Assembly: GCF_003589595.1 (NCBI RefSeq)
Contig: NW_020653715.1
Span: forward strand, 1,055,747 to 1,119,746
Length of the DNA stretch: 64,000 nucleotides
DNA from: Hyposmocoma kahamanoa
Lineage: Eukaryota > Arthropoda > Insecta > Lepidoptera > Cosmopterigidae
Direction: 5' to 3'
Shown: in pieces, positions 22,245 through 37,200 of the stretch
How positions within the stretch are numbered: the stretch's first letter is position 1
How the letters are laid out: each line of letters opens with the position of its first letter
The notes under the pieces: generated by a model
What the model was told of the DNA's origin: nothing
The model's input: only the letters and a program-made list of their open reading frames with translations
Database searches by the model: none
Program-made: the position numbers and the translations under genes

Positions 22245-25200
22245 CTGGAACAACAATAGTAATGTTTTCATTAGATTTGTGGACAAATTTAACTAACCTT
22301 TAAAGTAAATGTATAAAGAAAATCAGTCATAACTGCATGATTGCAAAATACTTACGAGGTGCTCCGCTGTAGTTTCCAGTCCTCATCAGCTTTTCAGGTG
22401 CAATCTTGTACTGCGATGCAACAAGCTTGTGAACGGCATTGTCATCTTCTAAGAACATCTTCATTCGAATGAAAGGCTCTCGGCCTTTCTGCGTCAGCAT
22501 GTGCCACGGCTTCGGCCTTGCTAGCAGGTCGCTGACGGACCCCTGAGATAGTCCTAGAACGGATTCACCGAACAATCTTTGGCTGATGGAATATTGACTC
22601 AGAGCTTCTTTTACCCTCTTGACTATGTCTTCGGTATTCAAATTGTTAAAGAGATCAAATTGTTGCTGTGTGATTGGCGGTAAGACAGCTTTCATCGATC
22701 GTTGAGCAGGTGTGTGATGAGGGGGGTTGGATGGTTGCGAAATGAGACTATTGGTTATTGATGCCATTCTTTGCAAGGGACTAGCGGCTGCTGAACTACT
22801 GAAGTCCTCATTTGGCGTTATCGCTGGGGGAAGTATCGCATTACCCAAGGGGCTGGACGCAGATGAACCAGTCGATTGTTGTCCCGGTTCTAATTTGGGT
22901 TTGACTAAAGAGAATGCACTGCCAGCGTGTCTTATAGCCTCTTCAGCGTCTATTGGTCTGTCCTTATCACTATCAGTCATTCCATTCATTTTGGCGTTTT
23001 TCTCTTTCGGCAGTGAGAGATCTTGGACCGCTCCTGAGCCGTTCATGTGTTGGTTTTGAGCTTGCTGCATAGCTTGTTGCTGAAGAGCGAGTAGATTTGG
23101 GAACGGTGGCATTCCTGGCAAGTTGTGCAGATTGGGAATGTTTCCACCAGGTTGAATTTTGGCTAGTTCTCTATGATAAGCTTCGAGCGCCATCCGGATA
23201 TCTTCTGGGGGTCGCTCCATGTGTGGTGGCATGCCGCCGCTGAAAAATGGAGGAAACATGCTGCATTTTAGTTTTAGATTTGCTGTCCTCGTTTAAGTTA
23301 TTACTTTTGTAATAATAGTTCAATATATTAACTAATACAAATTTCGATGGAATTGTATTACTTGAAATAGGTATGTAAGTATATGGAAGCTTACCCAGGG
23401 AAGCCATCGCGATTGTGGCGCATGTCCTCGACTCTCCTGGTCATTATCTTGGCCAGTTCTTCCTGATATATGCGGACCACTTTCTCTTGGGGAATGTCAT
23501 CGTTTTCGTATTTCTTCAGCCTTCTGTTCTGACTCGAATCCTGAAAAAAAAATATAATAACGTTTAAATAAATTATTTTGAATTTGGCTGCAAATATTTA
23601 AAAAAAATAAAAATAAATATTTTTATTTTAAAGGTCTCAAATGAATGATGGTTGCTAACGCAGTTAATAGAATTCAAAGCAATAAAGGTACAGTAGTACC
23701 AAAGTTTAGACGGTTCTTTTGGTCCAGGTAAAATGTTTACCTTGTTGGAGAAAGGTGATGGGCACTGTGTGCGAGGAGAACTCGAGTCTTCGTTGCTTCT
23801 AGAATCATCGTTGTGAACCTGTCCAGTAGGCGTCTTCATCAAGTGCGATGCCTCGCTAAGGATGTGCGTCAAACGCTCGTCACCATCGCCGTCTGGTCGC
23901 CCGAAGCCGGGACCCATATTGCCATCCTTGGATCCCACTGTAAACATAGTTTTGTATTTCTTAGTAAAGTTTAGTGATTGTAAAGATAATCGTTGTTAAA
24001 CCATTCATTGAAAGAAAAACTAGGAAGTGTCTGAGTTACGCCTACATTGTCAGAGTGTCATATATCTTATTCACGCCGTCTGACAAGTTGCATTTGCCTC
24101 ATATCAAATTTTGATCTCCGCAAGCGCTTTAATTGCCTCAAAGTGTTACACACATACCTACACAGTAGCAGCGACGATTCATATACTAGTTTAAACTCTT
24201 GCCAAGTAATAAATACGGGAGTTATATTTGGTACAATTGAAATTAGGCGAGTCATTAAGACGGTGCAATGAAAATAGGCGGAGATATCGCGATAATCGCT
24301 GAATGGGGACGGGCACTCATCGGCTTAGCCAGTAATCCTAAAACGGCGCGCGCGCTGCCATAAACAAGTAAAGTTACGCGCGAAAACTGCTCGCCATACT
24401 GTGGCCATTCATCCTGTCAACATATTGTCTCTGAATCCACAATAGAACGACACTGTTTAGGCGCTAATGTATGATAGCATTAGTCTAATTAAGACGGGTA
24501 ATTAGTTTTAGACGTTTGTTGAAATGCGTATAGGATTAGTCGGGTTCAAATACCCCTGGTTTACTGCGGCCATCAGTTATAAGTAGGATCTCGGGAAAGA
24601 TATGTAAAGTAAGATTCATTCATAAAGATCGTGCTAAAGATCTTTAAAATAAAAAACAAAACAATCGTAAAATGAAGGTTATTCTATAATTCCAAGACAT
24701 AAGGAAAATTGATCAATGTCGTGACACAAAAGACATGGCGATGTTATTTGTTAAATATTTCTAGGAAGCGACATTTTTCAGTTTAAGTAATAAATCAATT
24801 TATCTTTTGAAGATAATGATTAGCAGGAGTTAGATAATGAGTGTTTAGTTTTCATTCGACATTGAATTTTGTCGTTAATTTTTTGCCTTCATGTTTTTAA
24901 ATACACGAATGTGCTTAAACATGTATCAAAATATCCAAGAAAAGCCATTTGAAGTTGCCTTTCAAAACTTTTGCAAGTATTTTTTGTTACAAGAGTAAAC
25001 AAAATTTTGTTAAAACTCGAGACATCCGTTAAGTTTTTACGAAAACTGATACCTTATTTATATTGCGGTGTTTAACGAGTCCAAGAAAGGAACGTGCGAG
25101 TTACATTAATTTTCAAGGATCACAAAGGCTTAATTACATTCTTAAATTTTATTTTAAAACCGACAATATGTTCCTGTTTAATTTACTTTAGATTCAGTGG

Positions 25201-28200
25201 CGAATTAAGGCAAGTTAAACCTTGATAAATTGGTTATAAAACGCATAATGCGTTGCAATGATGTTGTTTTTCTTTCAGCAGTTTTATTGGTGCGTAAAGT
25301 AAATTTTATCGGGAAATGGAAACGAATTAAGAATCGAGTATTTTGTTTAATTTACGCGGGAAATATCTATAAAAAAGGAGGCTGATTTATTTATTTATCC
25401 ACCCCTATTTATAACTTTTATGTTAACTGTAAGCGATGACGAAGAATCAAGCATGTTTCGATGCAGACAATGTAAATTACTACGAAATATTTTAAGCACG
25501 ATATAAATCGCGGTGTATAATTTTTTATAGCTGTAAAAAAAGACTAAGCCAAATAACTTCCGCGTTTGTCTAAATTATACCATAATAGTGATTATGATAT
25601 GACATTTTGAGACTTTCACCGAGTTTCAATGAGACAAATGTATTGAATGCCCTCATTTTTTCTCACGTTCTACTTTACAAAAATAAATAAAGTATGCAAA
25701 GTACATTATACCATGTCCTTCTATAGATATTTCAAAACCACCATTCAAGAGTTAACGACTTATGATATGACTAAGAAAACGTGATGTAAATTTTTAAAAC
25801 ATGGCCGACATGGTTTAGAGATTAATATCTAAAGTCATAATGCTCTCAAATTTCGAGACAATAACTATATATGCGTGGTTTGGTTTAATAATCACTACGT
25901 TCGCATTGTAATGGATTTAATGTTCACTTTGTTTTTTATCATATATTTTTGGCAGTTACTTGCATCTATGCGACATTCAACTGCCAAAGTGTCATAGAGC
26001 ATGATGGATAGAGAGGTTTTCCACATTTTTACCTAATTGTCAAATCATGTTTTGTAAATGGCGTAGGTACAAAAAATGAGACACCTATTTTTAGTATAAG
26101 TTATCCGTTATTCACCTCATTGGTAGTCCAAACAGAAGTCGTCAGCAATAATCAATTAGAATATTACGAATTCATCCGATACTTCGATAAAACACATAAA
26201 TTTCCATAACGTTAGGCAAAATCTCTTTGATCTGGCTGCGATTTGCTATTCCACACGTTGTAAGGACAATTACATGTACGTGAGTGGAAAAAAATAATGA
26301 TGTTATGTAGAGATAGGGCTCAGTGATGCTTGATGGAAACATTGCTCGGAATGTACTTATATGTTGAGATTTTAAGTTGCAGTAGCAATCTAAGAGATGT
26401 TGATGCTTCGACGTGGCATAGGCGTTGTATTGTAATTTGCATCGTGCCCTTTTGTTAATCTGAATTTGTGGTCAAGGAACATTTGTATGTCATACGTGCT
26501 TTTCACGTTAATATTAAAGTTCAACATGTGGTTTCAATCAATGATTTTGTTTTGGTGCAGGATCACAATTAGTTGACAGACAAAATTTTCGTTTAAATTC
26601 AGACTGGCAATGTATGATAGTTGAAAGGCACTGGTATAAGCGCCAGTTTTTAATTTTAATTTAGTCAAAACGAACTTCCATTGTTTGTGACGCCATTTTG
26701 TGAAGCGTCGAAGTTGTCAACATGGTGGTTGTTTAAGGGACATACCCACGGTCTGACTTGATTGGCGTTGGTCGTGTGGACAGGTGATTTAGGTGAAGAA
26801 AGGAGTGTTAGTTTCTTATTTCGTGATTTGAAGTAAATAACAATATGTTGAAATTTTAAGCAGACATTGTTCACGCTGGTAGAGTTATAGACGTGTGCAA
26901 AGTGGTGCATTTCCGGTTGTATACCTTTTTCTCGAAGCTTTTAATAAATCAGTGCCATTTTTAATCCTCCACTTAATCCTGCGCATACTATTATACTTTA
27001 AAAATTTCTGTTAAATAGAGTTAGTGTACTTACTAAAGACTAAATTAAAAGTATCTTATCTGGTTTATATAATTTATATTCAATTTTTTGTTAGGATTAA
27101 GGTTTCTCCCTATGGGGGGTCCTTTTATAAACCAGGTTAAGAGATCTGGGCTGGCATGGATATGAATTAAATTATTTCTATGGCGTTATTGTTAAAGAGA
27201 ACTGGATAGGCGCAGTTAGGCGTCAAATCACGCAGTATGTAGATGTTTGGTTTGACTATTAATTTAGTTTAGTTTAGGCTCTTATCTTCAAAACTATAAA
27301 ATAGCCCGATATGATCGCATTTTATTGTTCCTATTTCGAAGTGCATTTTTGACGGATACTTCGAAAAAACTCGAGTAACGCCTGGCAGTCACGGAAATGT
27401 TAAAATTTTATCTACCTATTGACCGAAGGGGGTCATTCTTCAGCAATAATTTGCCGAATAACAATAAAAAATATGGAAAATTATTTGTTTATACGATATA
27501 ATATCGCGTGCACGCACGCAAAAACTATTTCTTTGTGGCACGTTATTGATTGCTCTTGCCCTATGAATATTCAAAGCTTTTGGAAAGTAAGGGGGTGGAA
27601 TTATCGTGTCACTGTGACATAGTTAAAAAATTGCTCCACAATTTACGTGTATCGAATAGGAAAGGGGAACGTATTCACGTATTCGACTTGTTAATCAAGG
27701 CGGGTAGTTGCGAAAGAAAGGGGCGAGAATCGCGCACACCATACGTCACTCGCTAAATCGATGGTCATTTGCATTCGCGCCGCTGCCGGCAGCGGACGTC
27801 ACGGCCGCTCGAAAGTGTTGCGGCTTACACAAAAAAACAACCACATTAGAATTGTTAATTAGATGCAAAAGAAATAGTTGCATGAACCGGCACTGGACTG
27901 AAATTAGGTGTTAAACTTTGCAGCTTCGTAACGTCGGTGGCAAATAAAACATTCCTGCACGTGATAACGTGGCGAATAATTTTCCATCATTAGAGTTGCG
28001 AACACAAGAACAAATGACGATCATCAAGCATGACGGCCCCGAATTAAAAATTATTAACGTTACAAACTTTATAGCCGCCAGCCGTACCGATATTGACGTT
28101 CGAGTTTCAAATGTAGAGCGCCCTAAACACAATCACGTTCAATTCGTCGGTGTCGACATCGAAGTTGGCGAGAAATTCTTTTGTGTCGTTTCGACGTCGC

Positions 28201-31200
28201 GTGCGTAGGGCGGGTGATCGGGATCGCGTGCCTGATAGCAATCTGCCGGCGGCGGGGGCACCGACCACAATTGATTCACCAGAGGAGCCGAACGATCCGG
28301 TGTAAGTGACGAGAGTACTCAGAAATGAGCCGTCCTCTGTCCCTGCATATTTCCTAATAGAAAAGGAACGTTACGAGCACGCTACCGTGAGATTACACGC
28401 TAATCAATCCGCCATCGAAACGAGAAATGTAAGAAATTGGGCGAGCACTTCGCGTACGTGAATGTTGGTTCCTAATAGATTGAATTACCTTGTAATTTAG
28501 AAGGTATGTCTCTCGCTAACAGTGAAGGAAAATATCGAGATGAAATCTACACGTTCAAGAAGGTTCATCATCCCTTGGAAACTTGTAATGCGCCCAACGA
28601 TGACGAACGGTGTCCCGCACGTCGGTTTAAAAGCAAGTAACAACAAGTTACCTACACTAGCCATCTTAACTTTATGCAGGGCTGTATTTTCTCGCAGAAT
28701 TTTACTAGTCGCTCGCCAATAAACTCAATCTTTTTGTCAATGGTAAAGTGTAGGATCAACTATATGTCGTATGGATGGCCATTCAATTAATTCCAGTTTA
28801 CACACCAATCATTATTAATTTCGACGGCTACATGAGAAGCGGACATTACTAATCAACGTTCATTGCTTCACTCTTGAATAATTAACAAACTGCTAATTAA
28901 TTATTGTTATTGTACCGCCATTTTGTCATGTTTTCATGTTGGCTACAAACATCTATAGATTTGCTTTCTCTGTGCTTGATGGAGAGGTGGTCGTGGATCG
29001 AATCTCCGTTTTGATTTCGAAACAAAATCATCTTAAAACAATTTTTTGTGCCTGTGTCTTCTATGTTTAAATTAAAAAAAAAAGAATATTGGAAATCCAT
29101 AGACTCTGAATCCAAAACATTATCTTTTACGAGTGTGACTTAATTTTATAAACAATATTAGAGCAATTTGTTGCCACAATGCAAAGGCTAGGGACCATAA
29201 GGGACCGTGTTTTTCGAATGTTGGCTGTATGCATTTTCCCCAGCGCGCGGCGTGAAGGTAAAAACGTTAAGAGCGTCGGTCGTAGTTTGTAACTAGATCC
29301 GATAATCAATTTTGCGAGCTCCGCCGAGGATGCTCGTTCATATTCATCGTGCAGTTTTTGAAGCGGAACTTTTGCCAAAATTAACAGTTGAATTGTTCCT
29401 GGATTAATTGCTATTTCCTAGACAGAAATGTTCATATTTCCCACACGCTAAAAAATAAAACCTTTTAACTGTAGTCGGGTAATAAAGACGTTATATAATA
29501 AGTGCACTTGCAACCATTGTACGGGATAAACAGGAAAAGTTTTAAGAAAACTCCGATTACGAACGAGACATTTTGATAAGACTTGACATCGCATTTATAT
29601 CCGCCATCACTAAAGCCAGCTTCCTATGGCTTCGCTACAACCGTGTTGCCATAGTTATAAGTAAAAATCGAACAAAACCAACCAAATAGTTGAAGTAAAC
29701 AGTTAAGAGAAAATGTATTTTTCTCAAGTCCGCCATCACACGGCAAACTCACGGGAGCTTACCGGTAACTTTTTAATGATACAAAGTTTTTAAACGCTAA
29801 CCAAATTCGCGCCAACTACGCGAAGCGCTCGTCAACGAAGGGGCAGGCAATGGGGGCTCGATACACCTAGGTACTTTTTTTTTCTTATTTTTTTACTTTT
29901 TTACTTATTATTTGAAAGAGTTTTTGCAAATTTTTGCGTAGGAAGTATGAAGGTGAAGCCTCTTTCGAAACAATATTTAATAAAGATATCCAATTCCTAA
30001 ACTTCTTTCGAAAACTATAAAACGTTAAAGCCTACAATTTTTTGTAAAGCGCCTATCAATTTTCCTTGCAATTATTCATTAAATCTCGATAAAAAAGCTC
30101 TAAAGGCCTGTACACACAAACACAGTAGTGCCGCGATTGAATTGCATGTCGAGGCGCAATCAATCGGGTCGTAATCAATAACCAACCGTGTATAATTGGG
30201 GCGTAATCGCGGTGTCGCAAACGCTATGAAATGCTCTTTTCCAGTTGGGATTCAATGGGCAAATAGAGAGAAAGTTCGAATTTTGGAGTATACCTGACAT
30301 ACCCAGATATTAGCCTCGAAGAAATAAAACTTTTCACATTCGATCCCAACTAATCTCACTTAAAATTTTGATTGCAATTATAAATCCGGGCTCATTCACG
30401 AGAAATAACATTAAAACAAACAACGAGTCATTCATAGCTCCACATTAATCCTTACTAATTATGCAAGACAGGGAGCAAAAGATGTAAAATGGCTTTAAAA
30501 TGGCGGACCACAAATCGCGTCCGAACTGACGGCACGAACAAGCCATCTTGTGTGACAGACACGTGATATATAGAATATGTTGGTTAAGGAAACTGCGGTA
30601 ATTAATTCCAAGGAATAATATGTCAGGATGCACTTTATTTTCAATAAAACTGTTCGCGATGTCAAGCCTGCCGTTCACACCTCAAGTTTCCGGCGCCATT
30701 GTTTTTATTGTTCGTCTTTGTAAAATTGATTCCTTAAATGGTTCATTAAAAAAAAATTAAATAAATACTAAAGTCTTCATTGTCGAATAACAGTTATTCT
30801 GTAGTACAAAATTTATTTTATGTGTCGTAAAAACAATAATATTCGCGCATTATCAACATTTAATTTCGGACAGAAAAATGGATTAAATTTAAATTTTGGA
30901 CAGCATATTTATAATGATCGTTAAAAGCGAATATTATTGCGTTTAATGTCAGAAATGCCGATCGGTTCTCGAGTTTTCCATTCGAATGTCCGAAATCGAA
31001 ATGTGTAGGCGGTGACACACGACAGCGGTGGACGTGTTTATGGCCTGACCGCGACTTTATTAAAATAATTACTTACTGAGACGTGTAACGAGCCCTTTAT
31101 TGTGTTTCTTTGTATTCTCGATGCGTTCTAATTTTCATTTCACAATTTTAAAAACGCGTGTCAAATATCGACGAAGTACAGACTAAAAATACACAAGATC

Positions 31201-34200
31201 AGACAAGATTCTTTGCACACAATATATTTTTTAAATTTGGAACGAATGTGTAAATTATGAAATACTAAATGCGTTTAAAATAAAGAACGATACTGGCCAA
31301 TGTCGCCTATATTGTTTTGGCAATGACAAAAACGCTCTTAACGTATCCTTTTGATGTTGCTAACCTAAAATAACTTTCTTATGGCAATGAAGTTTGAAAT
31401 GTACGAGTATAATCGCTAGTCCTTAACACAATTAGCGGTTAATAGCTTGCTATAATAAGATGCGAATAATATTCAGGCCCTTGTTCTAACAGTTTCAGTG
31501 CAAGAATAAATTAGTTACATTTACTGGCCCGAATGTAGGTACGCGTAGAATCTACTCGACAATTTGATATAATACACGTCAGGGATGACTATGAAATGTC
31601 TTATTATACATAACAGACTTCTGAAGACAATACATTGTATTGCTCCAGGCCTTCTGTACAATTAAACCGGCAGTATTTACTCTATTTTCGTTAAAAAAAA
31701 ATTTTTTATCTATACAAATTTCGTACACACGAAGAATCTTATCTAAAAAATTAAGACGGAGTAAATTAATAAAAGTCATTTTAACGGATTAATTATTTGC
31801 AGGCAACCCTAATTCCTTGATGAGTATAATGAAGTGACATTTCCAGCAAACTGTCGCAAATCCTCACCTCGACTAGCGAATTAAATAATTGTCTTATTTA
31901 TAGATCGACAACGAAACCGCTGGAATGAACTGAACACTGTGAATCAACTTGTTTTGTTGGCCGAATACCTAACAGCAAGTGCTGCTATTAATTTAAAAGA
32001 GACTTTAATAATTGTTCCACTTTTGAATTTTTCTTTTTTTCCGCCTAAAATGACATTGCCAATCATTCATATAGACACATTTACAAGAAAAAAAGTTATC
32101 ACTTTCTATGATAAAGTGTAATTAAATAAAGAATAATTGCGGGCAAACATAAAAACATAAATATGGAAAACTAAAAATAAACAAAGGAAACGAGACAAGA
32201 CACTCCCGACTCGTTTACGCGTCAGCTGTAACAATTACTTAGGCATTATTACCGCGGCCAGTTAGGTATAAAATCATAAAGCTAAAAAAAGTATTATAAT
32301 CGTAAATATGTCTTTAAAGGGGTCTTGATTGCTTCGTCGGAAGCCATCAAAGCGACCGCTTCGCGACGCGAATTCCTGAACAAATAACTTCTTGACCCGC
32401 TAGTTTGCGCTACTTGACGAGAGATGGCGTTACATGTACATAGCAAGCATATCAAACTTTTTCATATAAGCTCGTTTTTTCGAGCTATTTTAATGTAAAC
32501 GCTCTTAAACGGCTATTCAGTTTTTCAAACTGGCTTTCTAAGTGGCTTCGCTTTTTTCGAGAAATGTCCTTTTGTAATAATACTCAGTTAATTGCGTCGT
32601 AAATTAAGGACATCTCGTTATAAATACCTTTTTTTATAAGTAATTTCACCTGTGTATTACCATCGGTGCTGATTTAAGAGTTTCCTTTTATTAACAATAC
32701 AATAATAAGTTTAATTCTTTTAGTTCTCCTACTAATCGATAGATGGCTCTCGCCACTGCATTCTGCAATAAGTTCATGAATTGCTTATTCTCTGTATTAT
32801 TTTAATTGAGTCGTATTGCCATTACTTGTTAATTTATGGTTTTGCTCATAATATTTTGTGATAATATTAAAGTAAGGTGAAATGGACAAAGACTTTCCCA
32901 ACATTGTTGTTTCCCAAAAGTTTCCCAAATCCCTGTTCACATTCGATAGAGGCGTATCGGGTAATTATTACGTGATTACCCTCCGAAATTCATAAGTTTA
33001 TGATTTATGATAGATTGACCCTTTTGTTTCGCAGTTTCGACGCGTTGACGTCCCAAAGGTTTAGTTTGTTTTTATTGAATATGGGATGCAAAAAATTGTG
33101 TTTGGTAATTTTAAGGGTTGTATACCGTTTGACCGAACATGACAAAAACCTGACGTAATACATTTTTTATGGTGTCTAGTGATGAACGAACAAGTCGTGC
33201 GCCTGTCCATAACACTTGCAGTGCCACTCAGAGCTTTAAATAGCAAAGATCTGAGGGGCATTGCCACTGCGCCCGTCACCTTGAGACAAAAGTTGACAAG
33301 TCACGTGGCTGTAATTTGACCAGCACCTTTAAAACTGGAACGCAGTAATGTTCGCATCTGTTTTTATCTTATTCAACAAGAAACTAGTCACAGCATTTAA
33401 TTTAAGTACGTTTTAAGTTCCGAATTGCATATACGTACCTACTTTATTGGATATACTTGCAAAACACTGGCAACTTAAAACCGAATTTACACCGCATTCA
33501 AATAAATCAATTCGGAACCCGACCGCTGAATGCTAAAGTTTGAATTCCGAACCGAAGACGGCAACTTTCGTCCATTTGCGTTCGATGTGTCGCGTCCGAG
33601 TGTATTAGTGTACGGTTAATACACTTGCCAACTTCCTAACTTGGGGGTTTTAAACGCTTTTGACAGTCCCCCGTGCGGAGTTTCTGAACGTGACCTGCCA
33701 TTGATAAGTTTTGCCTTTTGGCTGTATAGCTAATGACCTTTGTCTTGTGGACGGACGAAACGTCGGTTTTGTTTGTTTCACGCAGATTTTTTTTATTAAT
33801 TGATTTAATATGGTTAGAGTTCTTTATTTTATCTTAACTAAACTAAGCAATTGCTATAGACGTATTTGACGACATCGGTGGCCTAACGGTTTACATTGTG
33901 GGCACTGCATGCGGAGGTTCCAGGTTCGATTCCCGGTATGATCAATTTGAGAAATAATCTTTTCTAAATTGGTTTTGGTCTGGGCGTTCCAGGATTAGCA
34001 CTCATATTATAGGAAATTCCCAAGGCAATTCGTGAAGTTGTCTGGCACATTTATATAATAGGTATATATTAAATTCTTAGTGAAAAACTAGACCTTGATA
34101 AAAAAAATGTTTAGAGTTCATAAAAACAAATGACATTATTATCTATCGTATAATCAACATGTTGAAAAGCGCAATTGAATATTAAAATTTGCTTAGCTCG

Positions 34201-37200
34201 AAACAAGGCAAAGGGGTTTAGCCAAAGGAGCATCGACGTCCAACTTGCGGCGTAAAGCCTTCGTGTCCAGCCCGATAGTGCCCATTGAAAATAGATTTTC
34301 ACGCTCCAACCGCTTTGGAGTGCTCAACCGTCCAACTTTGTCTAAATATTCGTACACAAAATTCGACTTGCGTTTTCGAACGTACTTTAATTTTATTTTG
34401 CTTTTATTTTTCTACACTTCTGTTGGTAGCATTGCTTTTCACTTTTGACAATGTCTTCATATTTACGATATTGTTATCACTTGTTTATACAAACGTGGTC
34501 AAGAATAAGAAAGAAAGCTGATCTTTCCTCCAGTAGGAGTTATAAGTATATAATTGTTTCCTTTTTAAAAAAAAAGAGTTCGCAATTACTTGTAAGACAG
34601 CTTTTGTAGCACGTCATCACTGAAGCGTGTTATGACTAATAAGACCAATAATAATTATAACGTAGATACCGGCTTTAATTGAAATTAAGGACGTATGGAA
34701 TAGTTGCCTTTGCCACTTGCTACAGAAAAAAAGTTTAGTTTTTTCCGCCAATTAGGCGAGAAAATTATTAGCTATCACCTTCTATTGTACTATCTTGATA
34801 TAACTCAGATGTGAGACTGATTTACTTCACCTATATTCGAATTGGTTACAGTCACGAAATGTCACGGTTTTGAACTTTAAATATTGTTATTCAATGAACA
34901 ATGGTCGATTAATTTTCGTACTATGCTGTACATTATTCAACCCTTGTCTATACGTGAAGTATCTAAAAATAACCGAAACCAATGGGTTGTACGGTCATTC
35001 AGACAGATCGAGTTACATAAAATAATACGATAGTTGAATGTCGGCGGATTAAAAAAAAAAATTTTTGCTTGATAGCACAAGCCGCGTCCCGCCTTCTGGC
35101 GTAATTAATAAATGATTTTATGCTGTTTTTTGCACGGAACAACGATAACAAATTGTAAAGGCGGTTGTAAGTTGTAATTGACGGATGGAGTATTAATTTT
35201 GCAGGACTTTGAAGTCGGACCACACAGCTTGATTAGCTATTATGATTTAACGTTGTGTAACATCTTTATGATCGACACGTCATCGTGGAAACCAAAATAG
35301 AGCTTACACACACGCAACATTTGAATTTGGAACAAAGAATTCCTAAATCAAATATAAATTTATATATTTTCTAAAAATTATACGAAAGTATAAATTTGCA
35401 ATTTGAAATTTTGATTTTGAAATTCTAGTTATACAATTGTAAATCTAGAAAGTTAGACAATGTTATGCGAGGCTTAGACTTACTTATTCACAAGCCGTAT
35501 GAAGCAAGTATTGGGTCACAATTACAACATTAACGGATTTTATAGCTACTCCATGTTCGTACGGTCTTAGCATGTTAAAGACTTTTTCCTTCTAAATTTA
35601 GTAGTAAAAAGTTACACATTAATATGTAAATTAATTAATAAGAATTGATTGCTTGTTTACTGGTTATCATCAAACCCATTTAGTTTTGCTGGCTGAACGT
35701 GGGTAGGATACTCCAGACGTTTTCTAAGGGCTGTGATCCGTCTTCGACGTGCAGATTTGACCGCGATGTTTTCATTTAGTACTGTTATAGGCACATTTTG
35801 CCATAGATAAATAAATATAAGACAACAACACATACGTTGCTCTGATCCCGAAGTAAGTAGCTAAAGCACTTGTGTTATGGAAATCGGAAATAACGACGGT
35901 ACCACAAACACCCGGAACCGAGATAATATAGTTTTTCTACATTGGCCTAGCCGGACCCCAGAATGGCGACATCATGAAAACCGGTACGTAAGCCACTCGG
36001 CAATCTGTTGTCGAAACGTCGACTAGCAACCGTTTTGCTTGCAAAGGTATGTAGTTAATTTGGTGTGTTCATGATTTAAAGACTGTGTTACATATTTTCA
36101 TGGAAGCTAATAATAGGTTGAATAATGATAACAATGTTCATATGAATCACTGGCCACATATACCAGAACGTTTTAATAGAAATTAAAAGACGATTGAAAT
36201 AATTCTTTTTTCAAATTAATCGTTCTGGTATACGCGGCCTGTGGTTCATATAGTCAGTGTTATCATATTGAAAGACGATTGGAGCCATTCTTTTTTCAAA
36301 TGAATGTTCTAGTATATGTGGCTAGTGATTCATATGAACACTGTTATCATAATTCAAACCTTTAACCTATAGAGAGTATAATTTTATATATGAAAAGAAA
36401 AACACTGCATGATTTTGCAAACAAAGATTTTCCATTCCCATCCAAGGATTGATCAATCCCTCAATTACTCCCATACAACTCATAGTCCACAATACCATGT
36501 CATTTGGCGTTATGGTATCGTTGCCATTTCCACGTTTCCCTCTTTCCCACGCGTGTCGGCGATTGTCCGGTGTTCACACGCGTCAAAACGGAGCAAATGA
36601 CATGTATGTTAAACAGATCGCTCGTACACACTGCGTAATGTATGGTGCTGTTGCGAAATTGAAGAGTGACCTTATTTTTTAGATTGCGCAGCGACTTAAG
36701 ACAGTTTGGTAGCAATTGTTTTTAAAATATCATTTGGTTTTAATCTATCTGAAACAGATTTAAAATAAATTTGTTTTATACGCGAGTAAATTACATTTTA
36801 AATTGTCAAATTGTTTAAATACTCATTCGTAAACAAGATTGTAATTGCTATGTTATGAACCCCACATTACACTTTATAAATGATGTCACAACAAAATAGC
36901 TTACAAGAAATTAAAAACAGTACCTATTAAAAAAAAATATTGAATGAATGTCCACGATTTGGCTTAATGGATTTATTCCAATGACGTAAAACTAATATTA
37001 AAAAAAGAGATGTTATAATTGCACTTTGACAGTAATTAAATAAATAACGTACGCACTCATAACCCCGCACTAGAGAACCCTGTATCGCGGGTACCATGAA
37101 CACACACATAGACAAGCACAAATTACACCCAAAGTCACGAATAAATAAATGTAGGCCATACAAATCTCCCGACCCGGGAATCAAACCAGGACCCCTGCGT

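Noticed and set aside
27969..28208. Possible 79-residue gene starting [10 protein letters not shown]
   Set aside because: No recognised domain, no splice or expression support, and an intronic position. Noted only as part of a GC-richer block.
33870..33945. tRNA gene with a good B box
   Set aside because: The sequence continues into a repeat body shared with 55780-55960, and cloverleaf pairing is poor.
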